Positions 10,661-22,050 of a DNA stretch of 64,000 bases are shown in pieces. Source of the DNA: Knufia peltigerae (lineage: Eukaryota > Ascomycota > Eurotiomycetes > Chaetothyriales > Trichomeriaceae); assembly GCA_030247855.1 (NCBI GenBank), contig JAPDRN010000038.1:62001-126000 (forward strand). The letters are read 5' to 3'. The notes under the pieces are model-generated. The model was not told the origin of the DNA, ran no database searches, and saw nothing but the letters and a program-made list of their open reading frames with translations. Made by a program: the position numbers and the translations under genes. How positions within the stretch are numbered: the first letter of the stretch is position 1; every line of letters begins with the position of its first letter.

Positions 10661-12615
10661 CTAACTTCTACGGCTGTACTGATGGAACTTTTCCGAGAGC
10701 TTCACCATAGCGTCCAGGAGGATACTATCATCAACAGATCGCTTCGTCGTACTCGATACTGTGCCATTGATGCCAAGGGGAGCAAATGCTTGCTTCCACG
10801 TCTGGTTGGAGAAGAGCGGGACATCAGGTTCACAGACCGTTCCAGGTGCCGGCAGAGCTCCTGTGTTGAAATATTCTCGGACGAGTTTGGCTGTGCACAG
10901 TGAAGGCTGGGCCAAGGTACAATGCTATGAGTGGTCAGCAAAAAGTCTTCCTCAACATGAGCAGAACATACACCATAACCATTCTGTTGAAGCAACGCGC
11001 TTCCGCCGAACACTTCGTTGTTGTATTGAGCGGAAACCAAAGGGGTAACAGGATCGTAGCTGTTGCCAATTATGAGGAGAGGACTCTTGGTTTCGGCGTT
11101 CCATGGACCTGCATAAACTTCCTTCGCCTTCATTTGCCAAGGTGCGCATGATAAAGTGTTGATAAGGCCGAAATCCAATCCACCCCATTGACTCGTAGCG
11201 ACCACGGCGTCTTTGTACTCGTTCATGTCCATGATAGATTTAGCTCTGTAAGCAGCGTCTCCGCAACTGATGCCGAGAATAGCGTCTGGTGTGTCCCTGT
11301 CATCTGCGCCACCGGATGCCTTTTTCAGTAAACCAACATACCCAGTGTAGTTACCTTGAATCAGCCGAGTGAGAAGTTTTGCCTGGGACCGCCATTTTGC
11401 TGGGCTGTACATTGAGGAGAACATTTTGTTTTTCACGTCGGTGTATGTGATAGTGGTGCTGCTTTCGTTAAGCGTGACCACCACCGGGCTGTATCGTAGG
11501 GACTCCAGAGCACTATTGACAAGGCCGGCGATGGCTTCAGAGGTGTTGGCCAATTGTGCAAGTTCGCAATTCTGTGGTGCAGAGGCGCATCCATCATAGA
11601 AGCCTTGCACAACCCCATCTAGACTTTCCATTGACTGCTTGTTGCTGTACGATAATCAGCTATGGCATAACGGACCAGAACAGGGACGAATTACTCTCCA
11701 GACCAGTACTCCTCCACATTCACATTTCCGTCGAGGATGACTTTATCTACCTTTTCCGGAAACATAAGGGAAAAGGTTGCACCCAGAGCAGTTCCATACG
11801 AAAATCCTAGGAATCCCATGTTAGAACTAAGCCAATTGTAACAGCAGAACTGCTTACCCCAGTATCGAAGAAGGCCATCTTCTCCAAGAGCATCGACAAT
11901 GCGTTCCATGTCTCGGGCTACGAATGCCGTTCCCAGCAAGCCTCCGATCTCAGCATTGGTCTCCAGGCACTGCGCCGCAACGACTTGCGATGCCGCAAAA
12001 TCTGCCCCCAATGCGATGTCGGACGAATTGCCGAGATTTTGTTCCGGAGACAGGAGTAGCCGCTCAATAGCAGAGTTGTTATAACAATCGAAGCGAAGCG
12101 TGTACCCAGTACCACTGTTTTCAGGTCAGAATGTCTATTGAAGTCATGCAGCATCAGTCTTCGAAGCGACTTACCGTGGATCAAATCCGATTAGATCGAA
12201 ATTGCCACCGAGAATACTGCAACCTATGGATCAGACTTTGACTAATACAAGGGGAAACCGAAGCGCACGTTTGGAATTGATCACCACCGTCTATGTTGAA
12301 GCTTGCTCCGCCAGATCCTGGGCCTCCTGGGTTAAACAGGATGCTCCCTTTCGCAGGTTGATTGGTGGCATTAACTTTGGTCAAAGTCAGGATGAGAGTT
12401 TCCGATGATTGAGGGTCGCTATAGTCCAATGGCACCGTGAAATTGGCACAGCTGAACCCGACATCGGTTTCAAATCCAAGGTAATCACAATCAGAACTCC
12501 ATTGAATTTGATTGTCTGTGCCATTGGTGTTCAACCCAGCATTGCGGGGTGAAGGCTGAGGTCGAGCAAGGACTTGCTGGGCGATGAACGGCAGGAAAAT
12601 GATTATGGACAGCAT
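10661..12615 (-). CDS. Secreted alpha/beta hydrolase, S33 TAP-like peptidase (564 aa)
   Basis: Six exons on the minus strand: 12269-12615, 12175-12216, 11858-12114, 11695-11806, 10972-11644, 10661-10924, summing to 565 codons. A signal peptide (residues 1-18, ending Val-Leu-Ala-Arg) is followed by a serine hydrolase fold: oxyanion segment 'NPGGPGSGG', 'GGNFDLIGFDPRG', the nucleophile elbow GFSYG formed across an intron, Asp in 'IIGNSYDPVTP', and His in 'GYGHCT'. The C-terminal part matches the TAP-like C-terminal domain. Family members are tripeptidyl or prolyl aminopeptidase-like exopeptidases, many secreted. Several N-x-S/T sites and cysteines fit secretion. The second intron boundary was chosen among alternatives because it gives the conserved frame into GGNFDLIGFDPRG. 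It converges with the oxidoreductase gene (91 bp between stops). Confidence 0.86.
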
Positions 12616-13127
12616 GGCTTCTGCGGGAAAGTATTGGCTCTCTCGACGAGAAAATGGATTGATACTGTTTACGAACTTGGTCTGGGGCTTTATCGAGGAG
12701 CTTTAAACTTATATCGTGGCTGCTAAATGCCTATGGCTTCACGATCACATTTTTCCTCCCGGCAAAGCCACGCAAGACTAACGACACAGACGCACGCACT
12801 GTAACTCCTTAATCGTCTTTCAATCGAAACAAAGCTCCTTGATGGTAGGAAGTTACGTTGACACTACTCGTTTTACTATCGATTACATATCGACGTAACA
12901 GGATTCCGCCAAGGGTCTGGAATGGTGCGCGGACCATCACGTACACCAAAAATATCAACCAGAGGTGAGGTGCTTTGACCTATCATCAGCACAGGCCAAA
13001 AGCAGCATGGACATAACAAAATGCGGAACACTATCGATTTAAAATCAGTTTTCGGCAGAACATGTAGCTTGCGAGTGCCGTTGCGAAAGCCACGAACACA
13101 TGTTCGTGCTACCATCAAGCGCTATAT
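12616..13127. other. Intergenic, peptidase promoter region
   Basis: 512 bp upstream of the peptidase and downstream of the SDR, both on the minus strand. No other gene seen. Confidence 0.4.
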
Positions 13128-14108
13128 CTACATTGGAACACCGTTCAACAGCACTTTCAAAAGTTTTGAGTCCGAAATCTCGTCCGCACGAGCCGTTAGT
13201 TCGTCCACGTCCCAATTAACCCAGACAAATTTTCCTTTGAGGAAGCCGGCTTCCGGGGATGCAAGCCAAAGATGAAATCGAGCGGGAAGCTCGACTGGAA
13301 CGACGTTAGCTAAACCAGTATTCGCTCTTCTTCCGACGAAGAAGAGGATAAGAACGAATGTTCACTTACCTTCATCTTGGCCCTCAAATCCGCTGCCAGC
13401 GTTTAACTCGCTGGTCACGACGCCAGGCTGGACATTGATGATGCGAAGATTGGGGTTTTCGGCCTGGAGGTAATCGAACATCTTGGTGTTTGCTAGCTTG
13501 GTGGTAGCATAGAGCCACAGCTGAGGCAACGGATCGATATGCGCAATGCCGGAGGAGATGTTCAAGACTGTGGCATCAGCGGCTAACAGCGGCATCATGG
13601 CTTGAATTGTGTTGAACGCGGAACCAGTGTTCATTTCCAGGCCTTTGTGAAAGTCCTCTTCGAGGTACCCGGCCACCGCGCCGACCTTGGGCATGATGCC
13701 GGCGTTGCTAATAAAGACGTTGATCTTCGTCGAGTTACCGTCCATGGCCAGCTGGCTAAGCGCACTAGTAAAGGCGGTGTCGACTGCGGCCCGTTTGCTC
13801 AAGTCGACGCTCTCGAACACCACGCGGGTGGTGCCTTCCGGGTTGGCTGCGCGAATCTCGTCGGCTGCCGATGTCAGCCGTTCCAGACGTCGCCCAAAAA
13901 TAGCAATGGCTCTGGCTCCTGCCTGTGCGAAAGCGATGGCTGTGGCCTTGCCTATCCCCGTGCCACCGCCTGTTATGAAGATGACTCTTCCGGCGGCGTT
14001 GAGTTCGGGTCGGTCTGGAGAGATCCGGGCGTACGGTTTAATGTGCCAGGTCTTGGTGAATGACTTGAAAAACTCGTTGCCCTGGTAAGGATCAATGTAG
14101 ACACCCAT
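13128..14108 (-). CDS. Short-chain dehydrogenase/reductase (301 aa)
   Basis: Two exons, 13370-14108 and 13128-13294 (minus strand), 302 codons. A leader of about 40 residues precedes the Rossmann nucleotide-binding motif TGGGTGIG (residues 46-53). NAG is at 135-137, the catalytic Ser in 'NISSG' near 185, and YxxxK at Tyr200/Lys204. 'FGRR' after strand 2 suggests NADP(H) preference. This is a classical SDR with a C-terminal 'PEAGFLKGKFVWVNWDVDEL' segment, common in fungal SDRs of unknown substrate. It lies between the peptidase and regulator 2, all on the minus strand. The substrate cannot be inferred. Confidence 0.88.
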
Positions 14109-14686
14109 GGCTTAGGCTTGGGACTTGTCGAGCCGCTCTTGAAATGTGATAATACTGTACTTCCCCGTGACTAATTCTTCGACCTTACACTTCGATGGGT
14201 ATTTTGCCTTTGCCTATGAAATTCATCTAGCATCGGAGCAGATGTCACACAAGTTATATAATCTCAGGTGCATCTTCACTGAGTGCCCATCTATTTCGTA
14301 AGATTGATAATCAGTATACTGAGGTACATAGGGAATAGACACGTTATTCTAGAAATAGGTGTGTAACTGGGCGGCATCAATGCTGCGGTCTGGTGGTAGT
14401 TGGCCTCCGCGGATGCTGAAGAGCCTGAAGTAACCTCCGTAAAGTGGACATTAATAAATCCATATTTACAAAGCACGGAGGCGAAAATGGCGCGGCAAAG
14501 AGCTCTCTATATCAGATCAGCAATCGTGGCGCACATGGCTAAGCTCGCTTATGATATCTGGACTTTTAAGACTTCTAAGAGATTTAAGCGGATTCAAATC
14601 GATAGATTCTCCTTAATAGCTATAGGCTAGAGGTTTCAACACAGGAACTGCCCACGTTTGCTTCCGACATTAAACATACATAACTG
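14109..14686. other. Intergenic, SDR promoter region
   Basis: 578 bp between the SDR start and the stop of regulator 2. Only short unconvincing frames; no repeat recognised. Confidence 0.4.
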
Positions 14687-16649
14687 CTATATCTCAAACC
14701 CAAGCCCATTATAGTGCCATGCGGGATCTAGAAAGTTTGGCTCAGAGTTACGATCGTTAGCTGCCATCATAATGTAATGGCGCTTTTGCTGAGTATTTCG
14801 ATGTAACTCGGCGCACGTATTATGGAATGAACGTAGATTCGTATAATTGGTCTCGTCGACAATGCTGGCAAGCATCCCTAGAGCAATGTCGACGAGTTGA
14901 CTGTCCAAAGACGCCATGTCATGCTGAGGATCGTGCATGCTGTTCGCCGTTAGTACCATCATGGCTGTCATGTATGAACACCCTGTGATCCTGCAGACTG
15001 TCAGTTGAAATATAATGGCGAGTAGTTATCAAATCAAACAAACACGGGAGAGTTTGGTAAAAGATCGTAATCGCAGTCCGCACTTACCAAAAGTTCCAGC
15101 GATCCATGGATCCCAACTGTTCGAATAAGACTAGTAAACGACGACTCTCGTCGACCAATGAGCTCCATCGAGGTGGAAGGAGGGGCACTGTTCCTTCTTT
15201 GTCGTATTTCTGCAGACTCGTTATCCACTCGGCGTTCCAAGCGTGTGCTTGATTGATCATAGTCGTGCACATCAGACTGGTGGCGTCCAAAGTGCCGAGG
15301 AACCTCAATGCACTAGGAGATAGCCTCTGCAGTGCGTCGACTCCGCGGAATTGCAATGGAATGGAGGTTTTCCACTGTTCAAGAGCTTTTGACACACTGT
15401 TCAAAGCGTGCGACCGTTCCTCAAGACTGCGTTTCTGTGAAGCTGTCGAGTATAAGTAATCGTAGACGCCACCCTCAATGACCGCCAAGTGGATGCGAGT
15501 GACAAAGTAATCCATCTTGAAGGCACCATCAATGGTGGAGATCATCCCGGTACCGAGGCCATCGTCTCCATCGGTCTGATCACTGTTGAATTGGTCTTTT
15601 TGCGTTTGAACCGGGCAAGGCAGGTCAAGGTCGATGTCGTCGTCACGTTGAATGGACGGTTGTTTCGCGCGCAGGCTGATATTCTTATCCAGGATGTATG
15701 CTAGCCAGAAAACGCGTGCGCATTGTCCTGCCACTGTGGCGTCCAAGTGTGCGGCAGAGGTGCGATTGTGAAGGCCAATCTTATGGGCAAGACGCATCGT
15801 TGTGGAGATCAATATCAGTGCGGGCTTCAGATCCTTTGCTCCTTGCAAAAGCATCACCATGCCCACCAAGACCTGGATATTTAGCAACTTAGTTTCATCC
15901 AACACGATTTCCGACAATACGGACTGCGCTCTGACAAGATATTCCATTGCACAATTGATATTGCCGCGGTCAGTGAGCCAGTGCCGGTGCGCGAGGGCTA
16001 CCACTATGTTTATAGCGGCCCAGGAAACCGGGTCCCGAGATCGTGCGTCGAGGTTGTACGTAGTATGGAGGAGACGGAGGAGAGATTCGGCGTGGAATAG
16101 CGGCAGTACAGTATTGAAGTTTTCCAGGAATAAGTGGACCACAGGCAGAATCTGCTGTAGAGGTGGGAGATCCAGCGCCCGTGAAGACCTGGTGCAATCC
16201 GTACTTCCTTCCTCGTTTGTCATCATTGGCATCGGCATAGTTACGACGGGCGACGGGGTCGGCGTCGGCTCCTGCAGCTCACGCTGAGCATCGGGGTTCC
16301 TCTCATCGCTTTTTGAACGCTCGGAGAACTGTTGAATCTGGGATTCTAGGTGTCGAACACGAGCGTGCAAGTCGGTAGGATTTTCCTCGTTCGGCTTCAC
16401 GACTTTTCTGCGCTTCGGCCGGGATTTACGGCTTGGGGCCGCATAAGTACAGTCTCTTGCATAAGTGATGCAGTGTGAGCATCGAGGCTTTTGTGTGTCG
16501 CATTTGATCTTGCGCATGTAGCAAAAGTCGCATGACTTGATTCGTTTGTCAGACAGTGTTACATGTCACTAGTATGGTAGATCAATATTTGGAGTTGGAT
16601 TGGTACTCCGTACCTTTCTAGGTATTTTATTTTTTGGCCCTTCCATCAT
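14687..16649 (-). CDS. Zn2Cys6 transcription factor 2 (about 595 aa)
   Basis: Three exons on the minus strand: 16614-16649, 15088-16535, 14687-14990, 596 codons. The tiny first exon encodes about 12 residues and is joined to the zinc cluster at an AAG acceptor preceded by a CTGAC branch; two adjacent in-frame ATGs (16649 and 16646) can start it. The cluster is C14-x2-C17-x6-C24-x6-C31-x2-C34-x6-C41, followed by a strongly basic 'KSRPKRRK' linker and a short leucine-spaced dimerisation helix. The middle homology region begins near 'VHLFLENFNTVLPLFH', the usual entry of the fungal_trans domain. Nuclear regulator. It lies downstream of no obvious target; SDR, peptidase and oxidase to the left are candidate targets by proximity only. 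Confidence 0.87.
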
Positions 16650-17993
16650 TGCAGGCAGCATCAATCCAGGCAGGTGAAATAGATGTTCACATAAACTGAG
16701 CTTGCAGCAATTTTCTGAATGTCACTGTCGCAGACGGTCAATAAAAGGCGTCCTTCTCGGACAGCCTCCGCGGAACCTGTCTCCTGAGTCTGCGAAGCCA
16801 CTGCTGACAAACACGAATCGACTGGGTTGGAGAGCATAGACCAAGCGTAATGTGATGCATTGATCCAGCGGACAAACGCCCAGGAATTGCGGAGTTCTCC
16901 CACAACACGGAGTACTGCTGGTGAATCTGATCATGTTCAGGTAATCTCACACGAGAGCCACAAAGATCAGAGAAAAAGACATACGGTCTAGTAGAGCCTG
17001 GTGGAGAGGCTGTTTGATGTATATAGAGATGCAGATGCCCTATCACAGGTCTCCCGCCTCATGAAATGCATGGAATGCGACAGTCTCATTTTGTTTGTGA
17101 AAGTTTTGTCCCTCGGGCAACATTGGGTATTGTATCTCGGTTGGCTTCTATTGCACGTCAGCCACTCTCCAGAGTGGTCTCGTAGTTCTCAGAGTGCTGT
17201 TATCGCTTCCACTTGTGAATTTTCGTACGTTGCTAGCTTGATATGCGAATGAGCAATCGAGCTTGTCAGGCGCGTAAACGCGATCGTTGCAAGGTGGCTC
17301 GTGTGCAACGCCTGCAATGCTGCCATTAGTTAAGCATTGGCTACGCCGGTAACAAGGGCGACAACCGGAGAATCCACTATTCTTCCCCGGAAGGCCGCAG
17401 TCACGACGCCTAAAGGCTGCCGTGAGTGACAAACCTGCGGACGAGTAAAGCTTGGCTCTTCGGTTGTTGATCTTCAACTTTTTAGAGGTCGCAAACTACA
17501 GTAGTTGGACCAAGAGTGTCCTTTTGTTCGGGCACATTAAGACCAACATCAAGATCAAGATGTTGTACCGCTCTTCTAGATTCAAGCTTCTAGTCATGAT
17601 GTCTAGACGTACAATTCGGGAGCCTGGACAGCCAATCGATAGCGTGATTATGATCATTCATTGACTTCGGCCCCGAAACTTCTCGGACCCGAGCCTTTTA
17701 ACCCTCTGAAACTCTAGAATATTGACGCCTGATGTATTGATTCAGGCAGCGTTTGTGAGTTGAACCGACTCAGGCATCCATAATTATATGAAAAAAGGGA
17801 CCAACCCCCCTTTCTGGCTTTATTCTCTACAACTATTTGGCATCGCCTGTATCTTTGAGACCTTCGTCGGCTAGAGTGTCTCGGTGCGGCGTCAGGCTAC
17901 CGTCGAAGATAAAGTGCAAGGAAGCCCTTGCATAGGTCATTTCGCTGGTCACTAGCTCAGATTTCTTCTGGCAAAGTGTGCAGACAACAAATC
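16650..17993. other. Intergenic with a possible gene remnant
   Basis: 1.34 kb between divergent genes (regulator 2 and the flavin monooxygenase). Apart from the possible remnant at 16661-17035, I see no gene. Confidence 0.4.
16661..17035 (-). pseudogene. Possible gene remnant, two-exon protein-like fragment
   Basis: On the minus strand an exon-like frame ending in 'QALLDP' joins, across a well-formed intron (GTATGT donor near 16980, CAG acceptor near 16920), to a second frame of about 80 residues beginning 'VLRVVGELRNSWAFVRW' and ending at a stop at 16661. The spliced text looks like a real protein: regular hydrophobic periodicity, Trp and Tyr in plausible places. There is an in-frame stop just upstream of the first exon and no Met, so no complete gene can be built. 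I do not recognise the family. It may be the 3' end of a degenerated gene or a gene whose 5' exons I missed. Confidence 0.3.
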
Positions 17994-19313
17994 ATGGCGC
18001 GTCTTCGCGTCCTTATCGTCGGCGCTGGTATCGCTGGGAATGCCCTCGCCTACTGGCTCGCCAAGCAACATCACACTGTGACAGTCATCGAACGGCACCA
18101 CTGTCTTCGCGTTAATGGCCTGCAACTGGATCTTCGTGGGCACGGTATCGAAGTGATGAGGCTGATGGGTCTAGAGGAAGCTGTGCGTGCCAAATGTGTT
18201 CCTGAGGAAGGCATGGGACTCGTGGATACGACAGGCAAGAAGAGGGCATTCTTCCCTGCAAATCGATCGGGGAAGGGTGCGCAGACGATTACAAGCGAGT
18301 TTGAAATCATGAGAGGTGACCTATGTCAGCTTTTGGCGGATGCTGCCGAGCTGGAAGGGGCGAAGTACCAGTTTTCGACCGGGATTGAGGGCTACATGGA
18401 GAAAGGAAGAAACGTGGAGGTTAAGCTGACGGATGGGTCGATGCTGGAGGTGGACCTTCTCGTTGGATGCGATGGGAGCAGTTCGAAAGTCAGACGATTG
18501 ATGTCCGGAGGCGGGAATCTTCCACGTGGCGGAGAAGACGCGGCACTCGTCGAACTCCCAGAAAGGATAGCCTACTTCACGATGAAGGAACCCATCCAAG
18601 AGGGTGAGAAGTTTGAGGGCTGGGGATGTGCCTTTCCTGGACCTGGAAAACGGGTAATCCTGATCAGACGCCACAAACCAGATCTCGTCCAAGTGTATCT
18701 GCTTGCGAATGAGCCACCCGGTTCCAATGGACCTTTAAGCAAAGTGAAGCGAGGAGATGTGAAGGCGGAGAAAGCAGTCTTTGTCGAGTTATTTCGAGAT
18801 TGTGGCTGGCGTGCCCCTGATGCAGTAAAAGCTCTGGAAACTGCAGCGGAAGACTTCTACTGCCAGCACACCGGCGCGGTCAAATTGAATAGCTGGTCTC
18901 GAGGGCACGTCACACTAGTCGGGGATGCTGGGTACGCTTGTCCTCCAGACGGATTCGGCACATCTATGGCAATGGTTGGCGCATACGTTCTCGGTGGAGA
19001 AATCAACCGTGCATATCTCAACAAAGGAGAGAATGACAACAGTGCAGAACCCGAAAGCAGAAATATAGTCTCCGATGCCCTGAGGGCATACGAAGATACC
19101 TTCGGTCCATGCATGAAGCCAATAGTTAAGGGATATTCAGCTGAGCCTGGAATTTTTGAAAAAATTCCCTGGACGCCCTTCACACTTGGCGTGGCCACCA
19201 ACGCTTTCAGCATCGCATCATATCTCCGGCTAGATAAGCTAGCTGTGAAATTCATGCCTAATGAGAAAGGGAACTGGAAATTGCCTTCCTATGGTGGATT
19301 GGAAAAGGTCTGA
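17994..19313 (+). CDS. Class A FAD-dependent monooxygenase, TetX/PHBH-like (439 aa)
   Basis: Single exon. The start is the ATG at 17994, since upstream in-frame codons include no Met. The Rossmann motif is VLIVGAGIAGNALAYWLAK at residues 6-24. A 'GLQLDLRGHG' segment replaces the usual flavin loop, followed by the conserved 'MRGDL', 'DLLVGCDGSSSKVRRL' and the second FAD motif 'LVGDAGYACPPDGFGTSMAM'. This order matches FAD_binding_3 aromatic hydroxylases of the TetX-like branch, which hydroxylate phenolic or polycyclic substrates with NAD(P)H and O2. It is convergent with the 14-TM drug antiporter gene (434 bp between stops); pairs of this kind are often resistance or tailoring modules (inference). 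The substrate is unknown. Confidence 0.88.
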   Translation: MARLRVLIVGAGIAGNALAYWLAKQHHTVTVIERHHCLRVNGLQLDLRGHGIEVMRLMGLEEAVRAKCVPEEGMGLVDTTGKKRAFFPANRSGKGAQTITSEFEIMRGDLCQLLADAAELEGAKYQFSTGIEGYMEKGRNVEVKLTDGSMLEVDLLVGCDGSSSKVRRLMSGGGNLPRGGEDAALVELPERIAYFTMKEPIQEGEKFEGWGCAFPGPGKRVILIRRHKPDLVQVYLLANEPPGSNGPLSKVKRGDVKAEKAVFVELFRDCGWRAPDAVKALETAAEDFYCQHTGAVKLNSWSRGHVTLVGDAGYACPPDGFGTSMAMVGAYVLGGEINRAYLNKGENDNSAEPESRNIVSDALRAYEDTFGPCMKPIVKGYSAEPGIFEKIPWTPFTLGVATNAFSIASYLRLDKLAVKFMPNEKGNWKLPSYGGLEKV

Positions 19314-19747
19314 GGACATATACACTACTGGCGTTGGAAGAAGAAACTCGCCTCAATTAATTTTTGCTTGCTTGTGTTTCGGGATTGTACAGCAATACTG
19401 GCTTCCTGAGCCATTGTCATGGAACACAGGCATTGGCAGTGTTATCACCATGTCCACCATTGAACATCGATCTTAACACGACAAACAACTACACTAATAC
19501 CGACGAGACCCAAGCAATGACTTTGGATTCCTGAATGATGTATAATACAGCTCTGACTACATCTCTACTCTGTCAGTTATACTGGCAGCAGCACACAGGA
19601 CGTGGTGCGATCTGGCTATTACAGTGATATTTTCTTGAAATGTCCCTAATCCACTAAGGTGACTGAGAGAAGTCGGCACTTGCGGTATGAAAACCTTCAG
19701 GCGCCGACAATCGCAGGTATCGTTGTAACATATAGTCTGCCGCTACC
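19314..19747. other. Convergent intergenic region
   Basis: 434 bp between the stops of the monooxygenase and the MFS gene; no gene or clear repeat seen. Confidence 0.4.
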
Positions 19748-21457
19748 CTATGCAGCAGCGACGGCAGCTACACCAAAAAGTTTCTCCTGCTTCATACACA
19801 GTGCCGCGAGGAACATGACGCCCCCCGCAATGGGGATCAGCACGAACACTTTCTGCATCGCATTTACCAGTGCCATGATGACCTCCTCGCGCAACGCTCC
19901 ATGCACTTGCTCCAGTACCTTGCTCTGAACGCCTGTAACAGCGCTCTCAATATCTTGGCTCGAGAAGTTTTGTTCTGATAGCACAGATCGTAGATTTCTT
20001 ACTGCCGTCGAGTGGAAGATCTGACCGGCGACTGCCAGTGCGATGACCTGGCCTCCAAGTTGAGACACGTTCTGCATACTTAGTGCTGCCCCGGCGTTCT
20101 CCGATTTCGTCGTAAGCGAAGCGATTGAATATCCAGTCAACATAGCCAGGCCACTGCCGATGGCCGTGATCACACACAGACCGTAAATGGTTCCGGTTGA
20201 CGTTTCCGGGCGGAGGTAGACTGTAAGGAGGGCACCTCCGATCGTCAAGAAGACACCGCCAATGATGTAGATCAACATGTACACTTTGATGGCGCTGAGA
20301 AAATACCCCGATGCAAGGTTTGTCGAAATAGCTACAATAACGAAAGGCAACAACCGAACAGCCGCCTTTAAAGGGCTGTCGCCGGCTGTGAACTGGAAAT
20401 AGACCGGAATAAAATACATTGCAACATATAGTGTCGTGATTCCGGCTGCCGTCTCGATGTAAAGGAGCACCTGGGTGCGTTCGCGGAGTAAATGGACGGG
20501 AAACGCGCGGTAAGTCTTGGTCGTGAAAAGCGCAAAATGCTGCTGGAGAACATATGCAACCAAAGTGACTCCAAAAGCCACAAAGGTGGCAATATTCCGT
20601 CCGTCGTCCCAACCCCACTGCCCTCCTGCCATTGACAGTGCCAGGAGGAAAGCAATCCAGACACCAGCACCAAGGACGAAGCCAACAAAGTCCAGACGGG
20701 CGATTCTGGCCCGTACACTGACGCCGTGAGAAGGATGAACCGGGGGCAGGCAGAAGATGTAAGCGGGCGCAGAGACGCCGAAGATGACAAGATTGATGTA
20801 GAAAGCCCAGCGCCAGGTTGCCGAGGAGGAAGCGAATGCTCCGCCAACAACAGGACCAAGGATGGCACCAATGCCCCAACAACTCCCGATAAGTGCCATG
20901 TAAAAGCTGCGTTCTTCTGCCGTCGTCATGGCCAGGAAGTAATTCAAGGAGCCAAGGTAGATTCCGCTGCCTCCGACGCCGGCGATGACACGACCAACAA
21001 TCAAAATGCTCATGGTTGGAGCGGCTCCACACAGAGCAGAGCCGATTTCGAAAAGGACTACCGTTGCGAAGAAGACCCATTTGATGTTGAAACTATTGTA
21101 CAGATTTCCGAGGGGGAGAATAACGCACACGGAGCCAAGGGGAAATCCCGCTCCCACCCATGCAAGTTGCTCGGCATGGCCGAACTGCTCAACCACAGAA
21201 CCCTGCACATCTGCAGCAATAGTGGTATCAAGGCCGTAGAGGATGCAGCTGATGTAGAGAGCAATACAGATGACTAGCCAACGAATACCGTGGATTTGGC
21301 GACCTTTGATCTTCTGCTCGGGCTCGACATTGCTCTCGTTTGCGGAGGCCGCAGTGTCCTTGTTTCCACTTTCTTCAAGGCTTTTCTCGTCATTTTCGCT
21401 TTTCATATTGAGACGCCGACTGCTGTTTTCTTGCACCTTTGCAGATTGAGAGGACAT
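19748..21457 (-). CDS. MFS drug:H+ antiporter, DHA2/14-TM type (569 aa)
   Basis: Single-exon minus-strand frame. The first ATG in frame is at 21457 (the codons before it include only a GTG). An acidic, Lys-rich N-terminal tail of about 55 residues precedes 14 predicted membrane segments. MFS hallmarks include 'LYGLDTTIAADVQ' in segment 1 (motif D-like), 'LGNLYNSFNIKWVF' (motif A region), 'GRVIAGVGGSGIYLG' (motif B) and 'GSCWGIGAILGPVVGGAF' (motif C, antiporter signature). This matches the family that exports toxins, azoles and secondary metabolites at the plasma membrane. A long extracytoplasmic loop before the last segment is typical. It is convergent with the flavin monooxygenase. No biosynthetic core gene is adjacent, so its cargo is unknown. 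Confidence 0.9.
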   Translation of the reverse strand: MSSQSAKVQENSSRRLNMKSENDEKSLEESGNKDTAASANESNVEPEQKIKGRQIHGIRWLVICIALYISCILYGLDTTIAADVQGSVVEQFGHAEQLAWVGAGFPLGSVCVILPLGNLYNSFNIKWVFFATVVLFEIGSALCGAAPTMSILIVGRVIAGVGGSGIYLGSLNYFLAMTTAEERSFYMALIGSCWGIGAILGPVVGGAFASSSATWRWAFYINLVIFGVSAPAYIFCLPPVHPSHGVSVRARIARLDFVGFVLGAGVWIAFLLALSMAGGQWGWDDGRNIATFVAFGVTLVAYVLQQHFALFTTKTYRAFPVHLLRERTQVLLYIETAAGITTLYVAMYFIPVYFQFTAGDSPLKAAVRLLPFVIVAISTNLASGYFLSAIKVYMLIYIIGGVFLTIGGALLTVYLRPETSTGTIYGLCVITAIGSGLAMLTGYSIASLTTKSENAGAALSMQNVSQLGGQVIALAVAGQIFHSTAVRNLRSVLSEQNFSSQDIESAVTGVQSKVLEQVHGALREEVIMALVNAMQKVFVLIPIAGGVMFLAALCMKQEKLFGVAAVAAA

Positions 21458-22050
21458 GATGCTATCCGTGGTGAGCACCGATAATCAATAAGAAGGCAAT
21501 GCATCTTCGCTGAATGGTCTTATATCCCACCAGAACAAAACTGAGCATTGGCAAAAAGGAGTTCTTTAGCGATTCGGAAATTTCACATCATAGTACGTAT
21601 GTAAATTGTCATCCGATACGTAAGCTTGATCGGAGCCTCATCGCCATCGGAGGAACATACGGAACACATGGAAGCTGAAGGCTGGAGAACGTATTGGTCA
21701 ATGCCGATGGGAAGGTCAATTTAACCGTAGGATGAACAGTCTCCGAGTAGCCTCCGCGGAAGGCATACGCACGATGATGGACCATATACCAATGACAAGT
21801 GGATTTTCAGCCTTGGTGTTTGTCAGCAACCGATAGCATTACATCTCCATACTTCGTAGTACATACTGGGCAATTCGGATCTGGATACCTTGCTCGAACA
21901 ATAGTCTCTCGCAATTGTTATAGCTCGTGGAGTATGAGAAGGCAAAATTATATTCGTTCATCATAGCAGCACTATTACTCCTAACTCTATTGATGTTGAA
22001 TTTCTACTACCCGGTAAAGGTTTAAATACAGTTTGCTCCATTTGATCGGC
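21458..22050. other. Intergenic, MFS promoter region
   Basis: 593 bp between two minus-strand genes. A weak TATA-like element lies near 21526 (minus strand). No gene seen. Confidence 0.4.

Noticed and set aside
13021..13275. Plus-strand 84-codon frame
   Set aside because: Antisense to the last exon and 3' flank of the SDR gene.
17244..17293. Plus-strand 'RACQARKRDRC' text resembling the start of a Zn2Cys6 cluster
   Set aside because: Cysteine spacing is wrong, no downstream exon completes the cluster, and the minus-strand 'CRPCYRRSQC' at the same place has equally poor spacing; likely chance.
19947..21277. Long alternative frames across the 14-TM MFS gene on both strands
   Set aside because: They overlap a complete, membrane-patterned MFS frame and lack any family resemblance; shadows of a long intronless gene.
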